This document shows, piece after piece, positions 46,101 through 58,946 of a stretch of 64,000 nucleotides of DNA; position 1 is the stretch's first letter, and each line of letters starts with the position of its first letter. Source of the stretch: Acridotheres tristis (lineage: Eukaryota > Chordata > Aves > Passeriformes > Sturnidae). The position numbers and the translations under genes are program-made. Location of the stretch: positions 10,583,034-10,647,033 of the forward strand of contig CM072888.1 in the NCBI GenBank assembly GCA_037013685.1, written 5' to 3'. A model generated the notes under the pieces. The model was given only the letters and a program-made list of their open reading frames with translations, had not been told where the DNA came from and searched no databases.

Positions 46101-49100
46101 CATTACCATGAAAATATTTGTTCTAAATTTCAACAGTTCCACTGAGAAGCGCTCTCAAGACTGAAAAATGAAGCTGCTTAAAGCCAGAAGAGATCAGATT
46201 CTGCAAGATGCAGAAATGTAATTACTCATCTCCCAAAAGTCTTCATGTAATTAATAAATATTTGCTAAAAGCTCAAAGCACGTTGGACATAGACAAATTT
46301 TATCATCTCTTTTTTGTAGGCACATTAATAGAAAACACAGTAGTTGACGAAATCAGAGCCTGAATAGTCCAGTTGGCAGCAGCTGTCTGCAGCTTGGACT
46401 CTCCATCTCCTACCCATGAAGCTCCAGACTAAACATACTTTATGACACTCCTTTATTAAGTTTATATGTGCTGTAAGTGTCTACTACACATGGGAAATTT
46501 GAAGTAGGATCTAGATTTTAGCTTCCATGAGCAGGATAGACAAAAATAAAAAAGACAATACCACAGATGTGAAGAGTGATCCATAGAAAAGTCACTAGTT
46601 TCCCTTTGCTAAACAAACAGTAGGTTCACAAGCCTGTACTTCAATATGGAAGGGGAAAAATAAATTTGTGTCTCACCAAATTAAGCTACTACAGATAAGC
46701 AGATTTGCTGAAAAACAATTGCAAAGCCTGAGAAAGCCTATTGCAGCTATCCCAACTCCTACTATTCTCTAAGACTAAAGTAGGCTAAAGTGTTTGCTAC
46801 ATTCTTTTAAACCTCACTTCTGCAGCCTGTGATTCTCCCAAAGCATTTCCCAAACTTAACTGTAATTTGAAATTCACTTTGGTTTCCCTCTGAAATGAGA
46901 AATACTGAGTGCCTCAGGGCCCCAGTAATGTTTTCACTTCATCTTGATGTTACGTCACATCTGTTGTAGATTTTCACATTACAAAAATGCTAATTAAAAA
47001 AAAAAATCATTCGTGTGTAAAAATGCCAACCCCCCACAATTTCAAAACAGGTAATACAAGTATTTTACTGCTATAGTTGCATGTTGCTGTTCCTACTGTT
47101 TTATTTTTGGCATAGAGACAGGAGTTGATTATTTTGAAAGTGAATCCCTGCTAGTCAGGCATATAAACCCTTAGGGTACCTCCAGTCTGATTTAAATTCA
47201 ACACCTTATTTTGATGGCAGAGACAAGGATGAGCCCCTTTGAGATTTTCCCACCATCAGGAGAGGTGTGCAAAGACTTAACCCTGGATGCCAACACCAGT
47301 TCACAGGGTGTGCCAGCTCAAGGTGGTAGCAACTGAGATGTGACCTTTCACTAGCTTACTTTGGAAGCCTGCAGAAACCCAACTGCATCCTGCCTGGAAA
47401 AACAACTACTGCAAAGCTGCATCTCATGAGAAGGTATTTGCACTCTGCTTTCTTCCTCAGGAATAACAGAATATGTCCACAAGCTTGTACAGAACTCATT
47501 ACCATTTTTACCTTATTAGAAAACTAGTAATCTATTGAGCACGGATTTAAGCAAGAAAACGATGTAGGAAGTTCACTAAAGATGTTTCCCTATCTAGGGC
47601 TGAACAACAAAGCTGTACTGAGTACTACTTAGAAGGAAGGGTATGCAGAGGACAACAGCATATGCTCACAGTTGGCTTTTTCAGCATCCTCCTCTTAAGT
47701 CTGGCAGTGCAGGCCAAGAAAGCATTATGCAGAGCTTAACCTTGGGGCTTTTGTTTGCCAAAACATTCAGAGTTCCTGTGGAGCGCCCTGCAATTCCTTA
47801 CCAGGCATTTAGCACATACAACCACTGCTGCCAGATTTTGAATATTAAGAATAATTCAGAAGTTAGATAATAAATTGCATTCCTTCCAAATTCTCCCCAC
47901 TTTCTTGATGCTACATGCATTTCAAAGATTCCCTCCTGGCATTTACCTGCTAGCACTGCACAAGAACACTGCTGTGATCTACTGTCTAAAGCATTTCTGA
48001 GCAGAACAGGGCCAACATAAACGTAGCATGTTCCATCTAAGCATATCAAACCTTCAGAAAAGCACTGCTCTTTTGTTCAACAGTTCACAAAGCCATCAAC
48101 AAATTAACAGCTTAAGAAGCCTTTCCTGCAAGCAACATTTCTGACCTCAGTTTAAGTGAGTAGGTTTTAAGTCAACCGAGAATAGACCAGTGCCCAACAT
48201 CCTGCTGGTGCTGGAGCATGGATTCCTGCCATTCCCTGGGCTCTGTCAGAACTGCTTCAACCTGTGTAGCCAGCCCTGCAAACACCAGAGCTCACTCCCA
48301 AAGGAAATCACTCACTGCCACAAGCTTTCCCCCTCCCCTGCTTGCCACCAGCTGCACCGGACCCATCACATTTCCCTTGCAGAGAAACCCAAGTGGTCAC
48401 TCACCCACAGGTCAAGCGACTCCAGGCTGGCCAAAGCTCCTCGACACCTCACAGCTCACTCACTGCCTGCTCCCCTTGTTATAACCTCTGTCCCACCTGC
48501 AGCCCTTCAGCAGGGCCCACCTGACTCTGTGTGGGGCAGGTGTGCGTGGCTTCTCTCCTCAGCTGGCCTCCAGCATTCCCCACTCATGGCAATTCCTGCA
48601 GCCCTGGATTGGTGCTGTTGGATGAGCTGCTGTGGCCGCTCTGCACGTTTGCAGATGCTACATGATCAAATACTGAATCCTGCTGTACCTTCCTGCTTCT
48701 TCAGAAGACAAAATGTTGCAGCATAAAGTATAAATAACATTTATCCTATTTAAGATGTGACAGATCTCCTATGCTATGCTATTTTATTATATCTAAAATG
48801 AATTTGCAGATGATGATATATATTTTCTGCTGACCCTGAATGTTTTATCATTAAAATCCTAGCACTCTTGCTACAATGCCTTCATAATATATTAATATGA
48901 CTATCTCAGCTTCTAGAAAACTAAAATATAACCTCATGGTCTTTTATGTGCTGTAATTTTTTTCTTGGGTATTAAAAAAATATATTACAGCTATATCAGA
49001 TTATTAACATTGAAAATGAGCCAGAGTCCCTAAAGTACCATTTAAAAATATCTGAAAGTCTTTGTCCTTTTGGAGATGTTTGGTTCTCAGATAATAACTT

Positions 49101-50413
49101 GCTTCCAGGTTTATAGAGAAAGTTAAGAGGTCTTCCCACTTGCTCCATGGCTGCTGTCATAAGTTGCAGCCCAGCAGGAGAGTGTGCCCTGGGGTGACAG
49201 GCATTGCTGCAGCTGACAGAGAATTAACATCCTCCCAAGCAGTGATCTGACCCGTGAAGTTGCAGGACGCAGTGTTTTGTTTCCAACTAAGCTCAGGTCC
49301 TTTGGTGAAATACCCCAAGGTGTGAACAAAAGCCAAATGATCTGTCATGTTCTTTACTGGACCAAGTCTAGCATCTGCATTTTGTTCTAATACATGGAAT
49401 ATTGCCAGACTACATTACTAATAAACCTGAGGGTTGTTTTTTCTGTACTTGTCTCTGTAGTCCTTCAGCTCCCCAGGTGCTGAACAGTGCTCTGTGGGTT
49501 GTGGTCCTTTGCTCAGCATAATTTCAGCCCTTTTCTCTCCTGCCAAAGCCCCACTGCTGCCCAGCCACCTTTAGGTTCAGCTGAACTGCAGAAGTTGATG
49601 TCTTGTCCAGTAAGCCATGACTGTGTCAGGATGGGCTGGGTGCCTGTGAAATGCAGCCTGTGGACTGTCCTTGGATAACCTCCCACTTGTTCTGAGCCTG
49701 TGAGACCTAAGGGGGGAACTGCCTAGGTCCTTTCAGACACACTTGCAACTGTGGCAGGGTCTGCACCATTGTGTTGCCTTTCCCCCAATATTAATGTTTC
49801 TTCTGTCACTAATATTGACCATTTGGTGTGTGACATCAAACCTATGGAGCCTTGGAAGCTGCTTTTGCAGTATGGTAAGTGATGGACAACACAAGTACAA
49901 TTCATTTCTGTTTACCCAGAACTGGCAGCTGGGAACAGCAGGAGGCAATTCTTGTCTCAGGAATCTCAGCCCAGCACCACTTGCAGGTTTCCTGGGAGCC
50001 ATTTCTGCCTAAAGAATCAAGTCTAATCAAGGACCAAGGCGAAGAGCACAAGCTCCAGCTGCTTGCAGAGTTCATGCTCCCCCGAGTCATGCCTCTGCTG
50101 AGAGCCTTGCAAACCCAAGCTAACAGCACACAGCGTTTCATTCTGAAGCTGAACAAAACAATCAGCACAGAAAGCTATTTGTGTGCTTTGGTTTTCGGCT
50201 GACAACAGGACTCTCCAGTTTTTGAGATTCAAAATTAATGAATACACATATAGAATTAGTTTTAAAAAATCCTCACTGAAGACTCAGCTTATATTGCCTG
50301 TTTTAAGTGTAGGAAATCAGCAAACAATAATTTCCTGTCATTTAAATTACAAGAGTTGTGCAATTGACCTTGGGAAAGTTAGAAATGTCCTGAGATAACA
50401 AGTATCCACTTAC
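43156..50413. other. Downstream flank of ZNF330, no gene seen
   Basis: About 7 kb of mostly AT-rich DNA. The longest frame (48190-48726, 178 codons, + strand) sits in a GC-richer patch, has no recognisable domain, and I do not call it a gene. No IL15 exon was recognised. Confidence 0.45.
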
Positions 50414-51035
50414 AGTCACAGAATCACAGAATTAATTAGGTTGGAAAAGACGTCTGGGATCATCGAGTCCAACCTTTGACCTTGTCAACCAGACTGTGGC
50501 ACGGAGTGAGCCATTTGGTGACTGTAGCACTTCCCTGGGCAGCCCATTCTAATGTTTAACCACACTTTCTGTGGAGAAATTCTTCCTGATGTCCAGTCTG
50601 AACCATTCCTGGCACAGCTTGAGGCCATTTCCTCTTGTCCCGTTCTTGTTGACTGGGAGAAGAGGCTGACCCCCATCTGGCCACAAGCTCCTGTCAGGGA
50701 GTTTTAGAGAGTGAGAAGGTCCCCTCTGAGCCCCCTTTTCTCCAGGATAAACACCCCCAGCTCCCTCAGCTGCCTCTCACAGGACCTGTGCTCCCTCAGA
50801 CCCTTCCCAGCTCCATTGCCCTTCTCTGGACACACTCCAGCCCCTCAGGGTCTTTCTTGTAGTGAGGGCCCAGAACTGAACAGAGGGTTCCAGGTGTGAC
50901 CTCACCTGTGCTGAGTATGGGGGACAATCCCTGCCCTGCTCCTGCTGGCCACACTATTGCTGACACAGGCTAGGGTGCCACTGGCCTTCTTGGCCACTTG
51001 GGCACAGCTGGCTCATGTTTAGCCAGCTGTAGCCC
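50414..51035 (-). mobile_element. CR1 LINE, 5'-truncated, reverse orientation
   Basis: The left end has the inverted CR1 tail TCACAGAATCACAGAATTAA, followed by GGTTGGAAAAGACGTCTGGG and ATCATCGAGTCCAACC. Further right come TTCTTCCTGATGTCCAGTCT, TTTCTCCAGGATAAACACCC and CCCTTCTCTGGACACACTCC in the order expected for the reverse complement of CR1 ORF2 and its 3' UTR. On the minus strand, ORF2 C-terminal fragments such as CSVLGPHYKKDPEGLE are readable between stops. About 620 bp. It is less decayed than the copies at 11, 15 and 26-27 kb. An A(14) tract lies just beyond its right end (about 51050-51063). Confidence 0.95.
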
Positions 51036-53205
51036 AATTGTTACTATATGAAAAAAAAAAAAAAATTTTTACCTTGCTTCTAAGAGCCCAATCTGAAAGC
51101 AGTTTTTCCAAACTCAGCTTTCACCTCTGTTGCCATCTTAATTGGAAATTTATGGCACACTGGATCAACTGTTTGCTGCTACAGCCACACTCTGCAGGGA
51201 AGAAGAAAGCAATATCATGCTTGGCTGACTGAAGGAATACCTTTTAAAGGTGTGGAAGATGAAGTAGAAGTGCAGGAGGTGGAATTCCCAGGTCTACTGT
51301 ATAGTGTAATATATTCTGAGGTGTTGGAATTGCACGCTATCAGTCAGTTCAGAGCGATCCTGAGATCTTTGGTCATCATTCTTATTTCTCCCATGGAAAG
51401 GGAAGTCCTTAATTTCACTCTTGCATTTTGTTAGCTGCCACAAAATGTTTCATGGCTGAGATGGTGAAAGCTGTTTCTCCATCTGTGCCTCTAAGCCACA
51501 AAAGCTCTTGATTTTCATATGAATAAATGCAAGTTCATAACACTTTGAAGATCCAGAAAGTTTGTAAAATTCTCTGCTTTTTCTAATCCCACTACTCCAA
51601 ACATTTGGATTGCAGGTTTATGCCATTGTGCCTTTATCAGTGGAAGAGTAGCTTCTGACCAGATGGTCCTAAATTTGTGCTTCTAAATATTACAGAACTT
51701 CCACTGTCAGGAAAAAAGGTCCTTCTGTCACTTGTCCTTTTTACACAGAGAACAGTCAGTTATGTGACACAAGCTATGCCACTGCCCAGTTGAAAGAACT
51801 AACACAGTATTAGTCTGGTTTCAGATCCATCCAGCTGATGATGTGATAGCTCAGGTATTAAACTGCCTTTGTGATTTCAATTATCTACCTTTTATATGAC
51901 TGGAAAGTAAAGTTATCAGCATAAAACTAATAAAGCAGAGAGTTCTATAAAAGTGGCAATTGCTTTAGGCAGTGTAACCTACTTCTGCATAGTCGCAGAT
52001 GGGGAAGGTTTACTCGTTGCCTAAAATTTATATGTGCAGAAAGAAAAGCAAGACATGAAAGCAACCCTGTTTCTTTTACAAACTCAGCTTTTCCTACTTC
52101 TCGCTGCTGTCCTGCCCCCCATCCCCCGCCTCCCCAGCAGCCAAAAAAATCAAATCAATTGCTTTTAAAGGCAAGGGATGAAATGGGACTATACTGTAAA
52201 GTGAAGGCAAAGGTAAGGTGAAGGAGGAGGTTATTAACTAAAATTATATTGCAGCTTAGGGGATAAGAGTAACAATCTAAAGATGTAATGAATTTCAGAA
52301 GCCCAAAATGCAGCTGTTTTAAATTGTATTTTTTATATTTGATTGATCAGGCAAATGTGTTACTTTAGAGATAAGGCAAAAGTTATCACACTGAGAGATG
52401 GTTTCTGGTCACGCTGTCATCTGGTTAAAAAGATGCAGCACCTAAGGGCTCTGCTTGTTTATTAAAAACATCTGTTTTATTTCCAGAAGAAAAATTAAAA
52501 ATCATTGCTTCAAAAATGGTGTGACAGAGCTGGAAAGATAGTTAGTTTAAGTCTGTGACATTACAGGGACCCTGACCCTTCTTCTTCCTGCATATGATTA
52601 TCAGTCACACCAGAGTCCTGCTAATTTCAGCTTAACTCCTGTACTGCCCAAGAGGTACTAACTGGAGTATGTCGATGCACATAACTTCTCCTGAGGAGCC
52701 TGATGTCACCATGAAAGTGGTAAAAAACAGCCCAAAGCAGTGGAGGAGCCCCAGCTTCCCGAGGCAAGGTGCCTCAGCAGGATGCAGCACCTGAGCTGGG
52801 TGGGTGAAGCTCCTCTGGGTGTGTCTGAGATGGGATGCTGCCCCAAAGCAGGGTTGTGTGCAGTGGGGATGACATCATCTCTAACATCTGGCCTGATGTT
52901 GCAAGTCTGATGCTGTGATATCCTGACTGATTTACAGCAGAGTGAAGCTAGAGCAGCCTGAGCAGCTTGGGGGAATGTGTTTGCTGCACCCTGGGAGCTC
53001 CAGCCATGCTGTGCAGTACTTACATGCATCTCTCCAGGAGAGAATTGCACAGGACAGGGATTGGAAGCAGCAGAGTTGCTGCAGCTTTAGAATGGGGGTC
53101 ACCAGGCAAATCCCAGGCTGAGGAACACTAACTTGCCTAAACTGCTTCCTGGGCTTGGACAAGGCCCCTCACCAAAGAAAAACTCCTGCTCAAGACTTAT
53201 CTCTG
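51036..53205. other. Intergenic, no gene seen
   Basis: An A-rich tract, then AT-rich DNA with a GC-richer part at about 52680-53160. I found no supportable exon. Confidence 0.45.
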
Positions 53206-53463
53206 TAGTGCCAAGTAATAAATGGCAACGGGGAGAAACTAATGCACAGAAGTTCTACCTGAACATGAGAAAAACTTTTTTACTGAGCACTAAGCACTGG
53301 AACAGGCTGCCCAGAGAGGATGTGGAGTTTCCCTCACTGAGATATTCAAGAGCCACCTGGACACATTCCTGTGCCATGTGCTCTGGGATGACCCTGCTTG
53401 AGCAGGGAGGTGGGACCAGATGACCCAGTGTGGTCCCTTCCTGACCCATTCTGTGATTCTGTC
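53206..53463 (+). mobile_element. CR1 LINE 3' fragment
   Basis: Begins near TAGTGCCAAGTAATAAATGG and encodes a recognisable end of CR1 ORF2 (FYLNMRKTFL, then KHWNRLPREDVEFPSL). It continues through CTGCTTGAGCAGGGAGGTGG and finishes with ATTCTGTGATTCTGT, the typical octamer tail. It is 5'-truncated, about 260 bp, and fairly well preserved. Confidence 0.95.
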
Positions 53464-56400
53464 TTTGCTTGAACTGACAGTAGGGAGAGAGCCCTTATGC
53501 TGGGCAACTGCAGCTTCATAATTTTGCTGTTTTTTAGATCTCAGTATCCAAGTGCAGACAGAGGGAAGGATGGAGAAGCACCTGTCTTCAGATGTGTTTC
53601 ATTTCCCCTGCCACTCACAGAACCTGAAGACAGAATACAGTGGAAAGAGTAATTGAGGATTGAGTTCACTTTCTTTTCAGCAGCATACTGACTGCTTTTA
53701 ATGTTTGCAAAGCTTTTGGCTATAAAAGATGTACATGGCTGAGAGGTTTCTCTTGGTCTCTAGTCACTGCCACAAAGGAATTCCTCCAGACTCCTTTGCC
53801 TTCCTTCCTTAGCTCCTCAGGGACCTCTGCTGCTGTCCCTGGCAGCAGACCAAGGGGAAACAGCTTCAGCTGAAGCTCCCCTTGTAGCAACAAAACACCA
53901 CTGATCAGCCACGTCTGTCAGTGCCAACAACTTTTTTGAAGCCGGCACTCTTTTAATGCCTGGCTTCTCTCTGTATTTAAGGTTCAGGTATGCAATGTAA
54001 AGAACTCCCCTGGAGAGTAATTTTCTTTATTTCATTCTTTTGAAAAGAAAACCTCCTGCAGCTGACCAGCCCTGAAAGCATCAGCTTAGGTCCATCTCAA
54101 GCCAGGCATGGGAGGTGCTGAGGTCCTATTCCTACCCTCCAGTCAGCTGCCACTGGCAGGTACAGAGCACTGGGAACACCAGCCTGGAGAAATCCAGGTT
54201 GGGATTAGAGGCCCTGGGTTGTCCTCAGCTGCACTGGCATTTATTCAGGGCAGTCCCTTTAAGTAAACCAGAGGTAATTTGTATTTATACCTAGGAACTT
54301 ACTGACTTTTTGCATTGAAAGATCCTAATCTTGCTTTCACCTCTGTGGGATATTGATTTTAAGAAAATACTCTATGCTTCATTTCTCAGGGCTGGAATAC
54401 AACTTAATGGATCATATACTTAGAGATCCATTCCCATTAATTTCTAGCCTACATTCTCACTCTTTCACAACACCAAAATGTCAGTGGCCTTAGCCTTTTC
54501 AATATAATTACCACTTAGAGTACACAAAGGAAAAAAGAAGGCAAAAAAATAAGCTTTTATTTAAATAACACCATCCATGTATTATGTTTGAGCATGGAGG
54601 AAGAGTTTTCCTTTCCTTTCTTTGAGCAAGCTAACCCCTCACTTATTCCTTGATGATTGACTTTTGTTTGTTTAGTGTGGCCCCTATTCCCTTCTTGTTC
54701 ACAGATTCAGCAAGCATGAAGGTTTGCTATAGTTGACATCAGTAGAATTTTATCAGCAGAAAAGCAGACAAAAATGTAAGTACTACTGACAGAAGAGGCA
54801 GTGTCTGAAAAAAAATATGCATTTGCTGTTACTGAAATGGAGGAAATTAAACTTATGCTTGTCTATTTGCAGCTATATTCCTTTGAAGCATTACAAAACC
54901 CCATGAAAATCTAGATGTTAGAGACTGTATAATCACTTAGAAAGTTAATGTGCATAAACATACACAAAATGATTGTTTGCTTTTTTCCTGCACAGCCCTT
55001 TTACTGTATTACTGTATAAATCAGATCCACTTTATTTTTACTTGCTTAGCTTTGTACTCTTTTTAAAGCATCTCAATGAATGAATACGTATTTCTAGATC
55101 CTTACAGCTTTAAACCCCACATTTATTACTGTATTTTCACAGCAAAAAAGGCCTTCCAGACATTTTTCTATGAAACATATTACTGGAGATAGGACTGAGG
55201 GATTTAATGGCTCAAAATTTAATTTCCAGCCTGGGAGGTGTGTGAGAAATCTGAGTGCAAAATGTCATGTCACAGAAGAGTAGAGTCTCAACAGGACAAC
55301 TGGAGACTCCCCAACCCTGTCCTGTTGTGCTGGCAGCTGGGATAATGATGGACACATTCCCTGAAGATTGGAATATTTTCTTTCCTGCTCCTGCTGGTAC
55401 CCAAGAGCATATGGCCATGGTTGTATGGATGAGATAGCTACAAGTCATAGACATGCAGAAACCAGGGGAAAAATCACCCTGATCGTTGGGAGCATATGGA
55501 TTCAGCCAGGCTTGAAAGCTGGGCTACAGCATGCTCTGCTGGCAGCACGTCCCTGTGTGCCTCAGAAAGGGTGATCCTGCAACACAGGGATGGAAAATGA
55601 TGTCTCTCCCATGCCAAATGAAGTGCTGGTTTAGAGAGAGCAGGACAAACTGGAAAGGGTGGTAAGGGAGCTCCTGCCTCAGGATTATGCTCTGAGTGTA
55701 GCAATATCACAGGAAAAAAGCACAGGCAGGTTATGGAAATGTTACAGGGCAGACAAGAGTCATGTGCTTACCAATTTTTTCTTCTAACTGATAAGGGATC
55801 TGTTAGTTAGCAAAGCCCTGGTTGCCTGTGCTGCATGTTGTACACTCAGAGAGATGTTTTGCAGGCACACAGCATCTCTTCTGCAGCAATGCCTCTGGCT
55901 CTAGTCACATGTGGGACTGGTTCTGGATGTTCAGAAGGTGAAGGAGTATCACCTCCCTGCACGTAAGACAGACAGCCTGACAGGTTTTTATTGCTGCTCT
56001 TATATCCGTCACAGCTTTCTCTGTTGGCCCCTATTTCATTTTCTTACTTACCCAAAAGCCCTGCACATGCACATTCTGCCCTCAGGGGTCACAGAGGTTG
56101 TAAGCATGAGTGGTGCTGGGGAGTAGGGATCCCACAGTGACCAAAAGTGGTGTGTCCTACTTCTGAAAGGGGACTTGAGTGAGAATATGTGTCACAGTGC
56201 TCCTTGCCAATGGCTCTGCCTGCAATGTAGATGTCTGTCTAATGGGCACTGAGCTAAGACCAACAAAACACAAGTCACACAGGCCACTGAACAGCTTCTG
56301 ATGTTAATGACTTCTGATTACCACTGGCTCGAGCTGCAGCTGTATTTTATTAACACTGTACAGAGTGAGTAGAATTCCAGATGGAGTACAAAGTACCTTT

Positions 56401-58870
56401 TCTCTTGTTTTGCCTGTAATTGCAAAAGCTTAAATTGTACTTGTAGCTGTTTTATGATTGACCTTAAACAGCACATTTGCTATAGTGGAACATTGCAATT
56501 TAGAATGGAAACATCACACAGAACTGGTCGATGATCTCTATGATGCAAATAAAAATAGTGCCATGAGTGTTGGAATAGATATTTCTTTCCATTTTGTCTT
56601 TTCATTTTTATTGCTTCCCTAGGTCACTTGAAATGAAATTGTCCTTCACAGGTCAAGCTATGGCTGCTTTGCAGACAGCAAAAAAGAGAGTGCTTTAGAT
56701 CATTAGAGCCCTGGAGATGTTACAGCAATCCAAATGATTTGCATTTCTGAAGGAAAGGCTTTTATTTCTGAACTGTTCACCTCTTATTGATCTAAAAATG
56801 TACCTCTTTTTCTTTCCCTCATGAAAATGCCTGTCCTCAGAATTGAGAAAATAAGAAATATTTCTAGCCTTGATATACCACCTCTCCATCAGCTCCCTGA
56901 GGAGCTGCCCACTGCACTTTCAGGGCAAGTGATGGTCATGGAGGAAATGAACACCTTGGGCAGTGGAGCTGTACTAGGACTCAATGGATAAAGAGGAAGG
57001 AAAAAGGAAGTGGAAGACTCAGCTCAGGGACCAGATGACACTTCCAGCCACAGGAAGGGGACTGCTCCTGCTCTGTCAGCTCCAGAGCCCAGGAGCTTTT
57101 TATGAGCTGGCTGCTGGCAGGCAAAGCTGTGTAGCCTTGGCAGAGTTTGAAGTGGATGTTTAGACGAGGCTCTCTCACGTCCCCATCAGATGGGAGACAC
57201 GATGCCCCCACACCTCAACTCCCTTCAGTGGGGTTGACACAGTGCCATTTTGGGAGGTGATGGGGACAGAGCACATGCTCAGACTGTGAACAAGAACCAC
57301 AGATATCAGACTGGTGGCACCTGTAGGGGCTATGCTCCACTGCATTTTCTTGCCTGAGTCATCTCTGTACCATGTTTTGCTTTCCTGCTAGGTTCCCTTT
57401 GGTCCAAGAGGGAGGCATCCTTGCCTCTGAGGCTGGGTGCTGCCTTTGAGAAGGCTTCCCTTCCCTGGGGTGTGTTTATATGGTTCTGACTTTCAGCCCT
57501 TGTGGTGGCTGTCACTGGTGCTGCCAAGAGAGGCCAGGGCCATGCCCCGGGCAGTGCTGGCCTGTGGAGTCAAAGCCAGGCTCAGGAGATGAATGAGGAT
57601 GCATGAAAAAAGTATATGACAAAAGTTAATGGAAAATAATGCCTCATTGCTCACAGAGAGGTTATTATATTTCTAAGGCATTTATGAACAAATAAAATGC
57701 ATCTACAACTGGAGAAAGAGCTTACCCCACACCTGCCATGTTCCCCTCCCCACCTTCCAGCAATCCTCTCCCTTATTAGCATTTCAACACTGCTTTTCTT
57801 TGAACTACAAACTGTATTTTACTAATATTATTTCCATTCATGCTGTGGAAGTGAAACTTATGACAGTGTTGATTTCTCAGATCTCTTCAGCATCTTTGAA
57901 ATTTGCATTAGATTATTCTAATCACTTAGCCTCGTTGTATATATTTACACAAGTACTTTTGATGTTTAAACAGATCAGGCTGCAATGAGATGTGCAGGGG
58001 GAAACATATACCCCTAAGGAAAGAAATGCTCTTTTTTCTCAGACCACATCTTCAACTAGAAGTTTTCAGATAAAACAGTGGGTCAGTGCCTTTGGGACCT
58101 GAGGGAATGACTGGGAAGATGGAGAGATTGTCTCTGCCTTCAGCAGCAGACAGCAGAGATGGAGCAGGGCTGGGTCCCTGCAAGTAAGAGGAGGGTGGTG
58201 GTGGTGAGGACTCGTCCTCGGGCACTCTTTATCACCAATGTAACCTGTGCTCCTGGCCATCTGACAGAAGAGATTGTCCAGCCTGAACCCATGATGAATG
58301 AACCCACATCTACGGACACAAAGTTCTGGGGACTGAGCAGCTGCCAAATCCCAGCTGCACTGGATCCAGCAAAAATCGTAAAATGTCCTTCTTTGGGGAC
58401 AGCAAAAAGCCTGGGACCGTGGTGCAGTTGTGGTAGCTCTGACCATGACCTCCAGGCAAGTCCTGCAGGACCTGTGCTCCCGTGGGCAGAAGGCAGGGTA
58501 TCTGGGAAGCATTGCAGCCAAATGTTCAAGTTAATTAATTTGTTTTCAGAGCTGGCTCTGTGAGATCCAGAATGAGAGGCAACAGGAGCAGCCTTTACAC
58601 AGGAAATGTGACCAGGAAAAAGTAGTGAAGCAGGCCAGACAAAGGAGAAATAGATTTCTTGAGGGCTGAAGGAGATAATCTTTCTAGAAGATGCAGGATA
58701 TTGCCAGGTATCTCACATGAAGTTTAGCTTCACAAAGACTGGGGATAATATTTCTATTTGCAATTCTTGAGGTATTGTAAAGGAAGAATATTCTGGATTA
58801 TGATGTTAACTTTATTTACAATGAAATCTGGAGAAATTAATCCATTATAATCCCTGTATTGCCATTCACT
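53464..58870. other. Intergenic, no gene seen
   Basis: About 5.4 kb of AT-rich DNA with scattered GC-richer parts (about 53800-54250, 57000-57600 and 58080-58560). Frames on opposite strands overlap at 58066-58563 with no family signature on either. Confidence 0.45.
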
Positions 58871-58946
58871 GAAGAGTTCAACTTGAAGATCCTTGTGGGT
58901 TCCTTACAATGGAGAATATTCTGTGATTTCGTGATTCTGTGATTAT
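58871..58946 (+). mobile_element. CR1 LINE 3'-end remnant
   Basis: CTTGAAGATCCTTGTGGGTT is followed by CCTTACAATGGAGAATATTC and TGTGATTTCGTGATTCTGTG, which is the CR1 3' UTR and octamer tail. Only about 75 bp remain recognisable. Confidence 0.85.

Noticed and set aside
58066..58563. Overlapping frames of 129-151 codons on both strands
   Set aside because: Mutually overlapping in three registers in a GC-richer patch, none with a motif, Kozak support or splice structure.
53464..58870. Additional transposons in GC-richer patches
   Set aside because: No CR1, LTR or terminal-inverted-repeat landmark could be matched with confidence.
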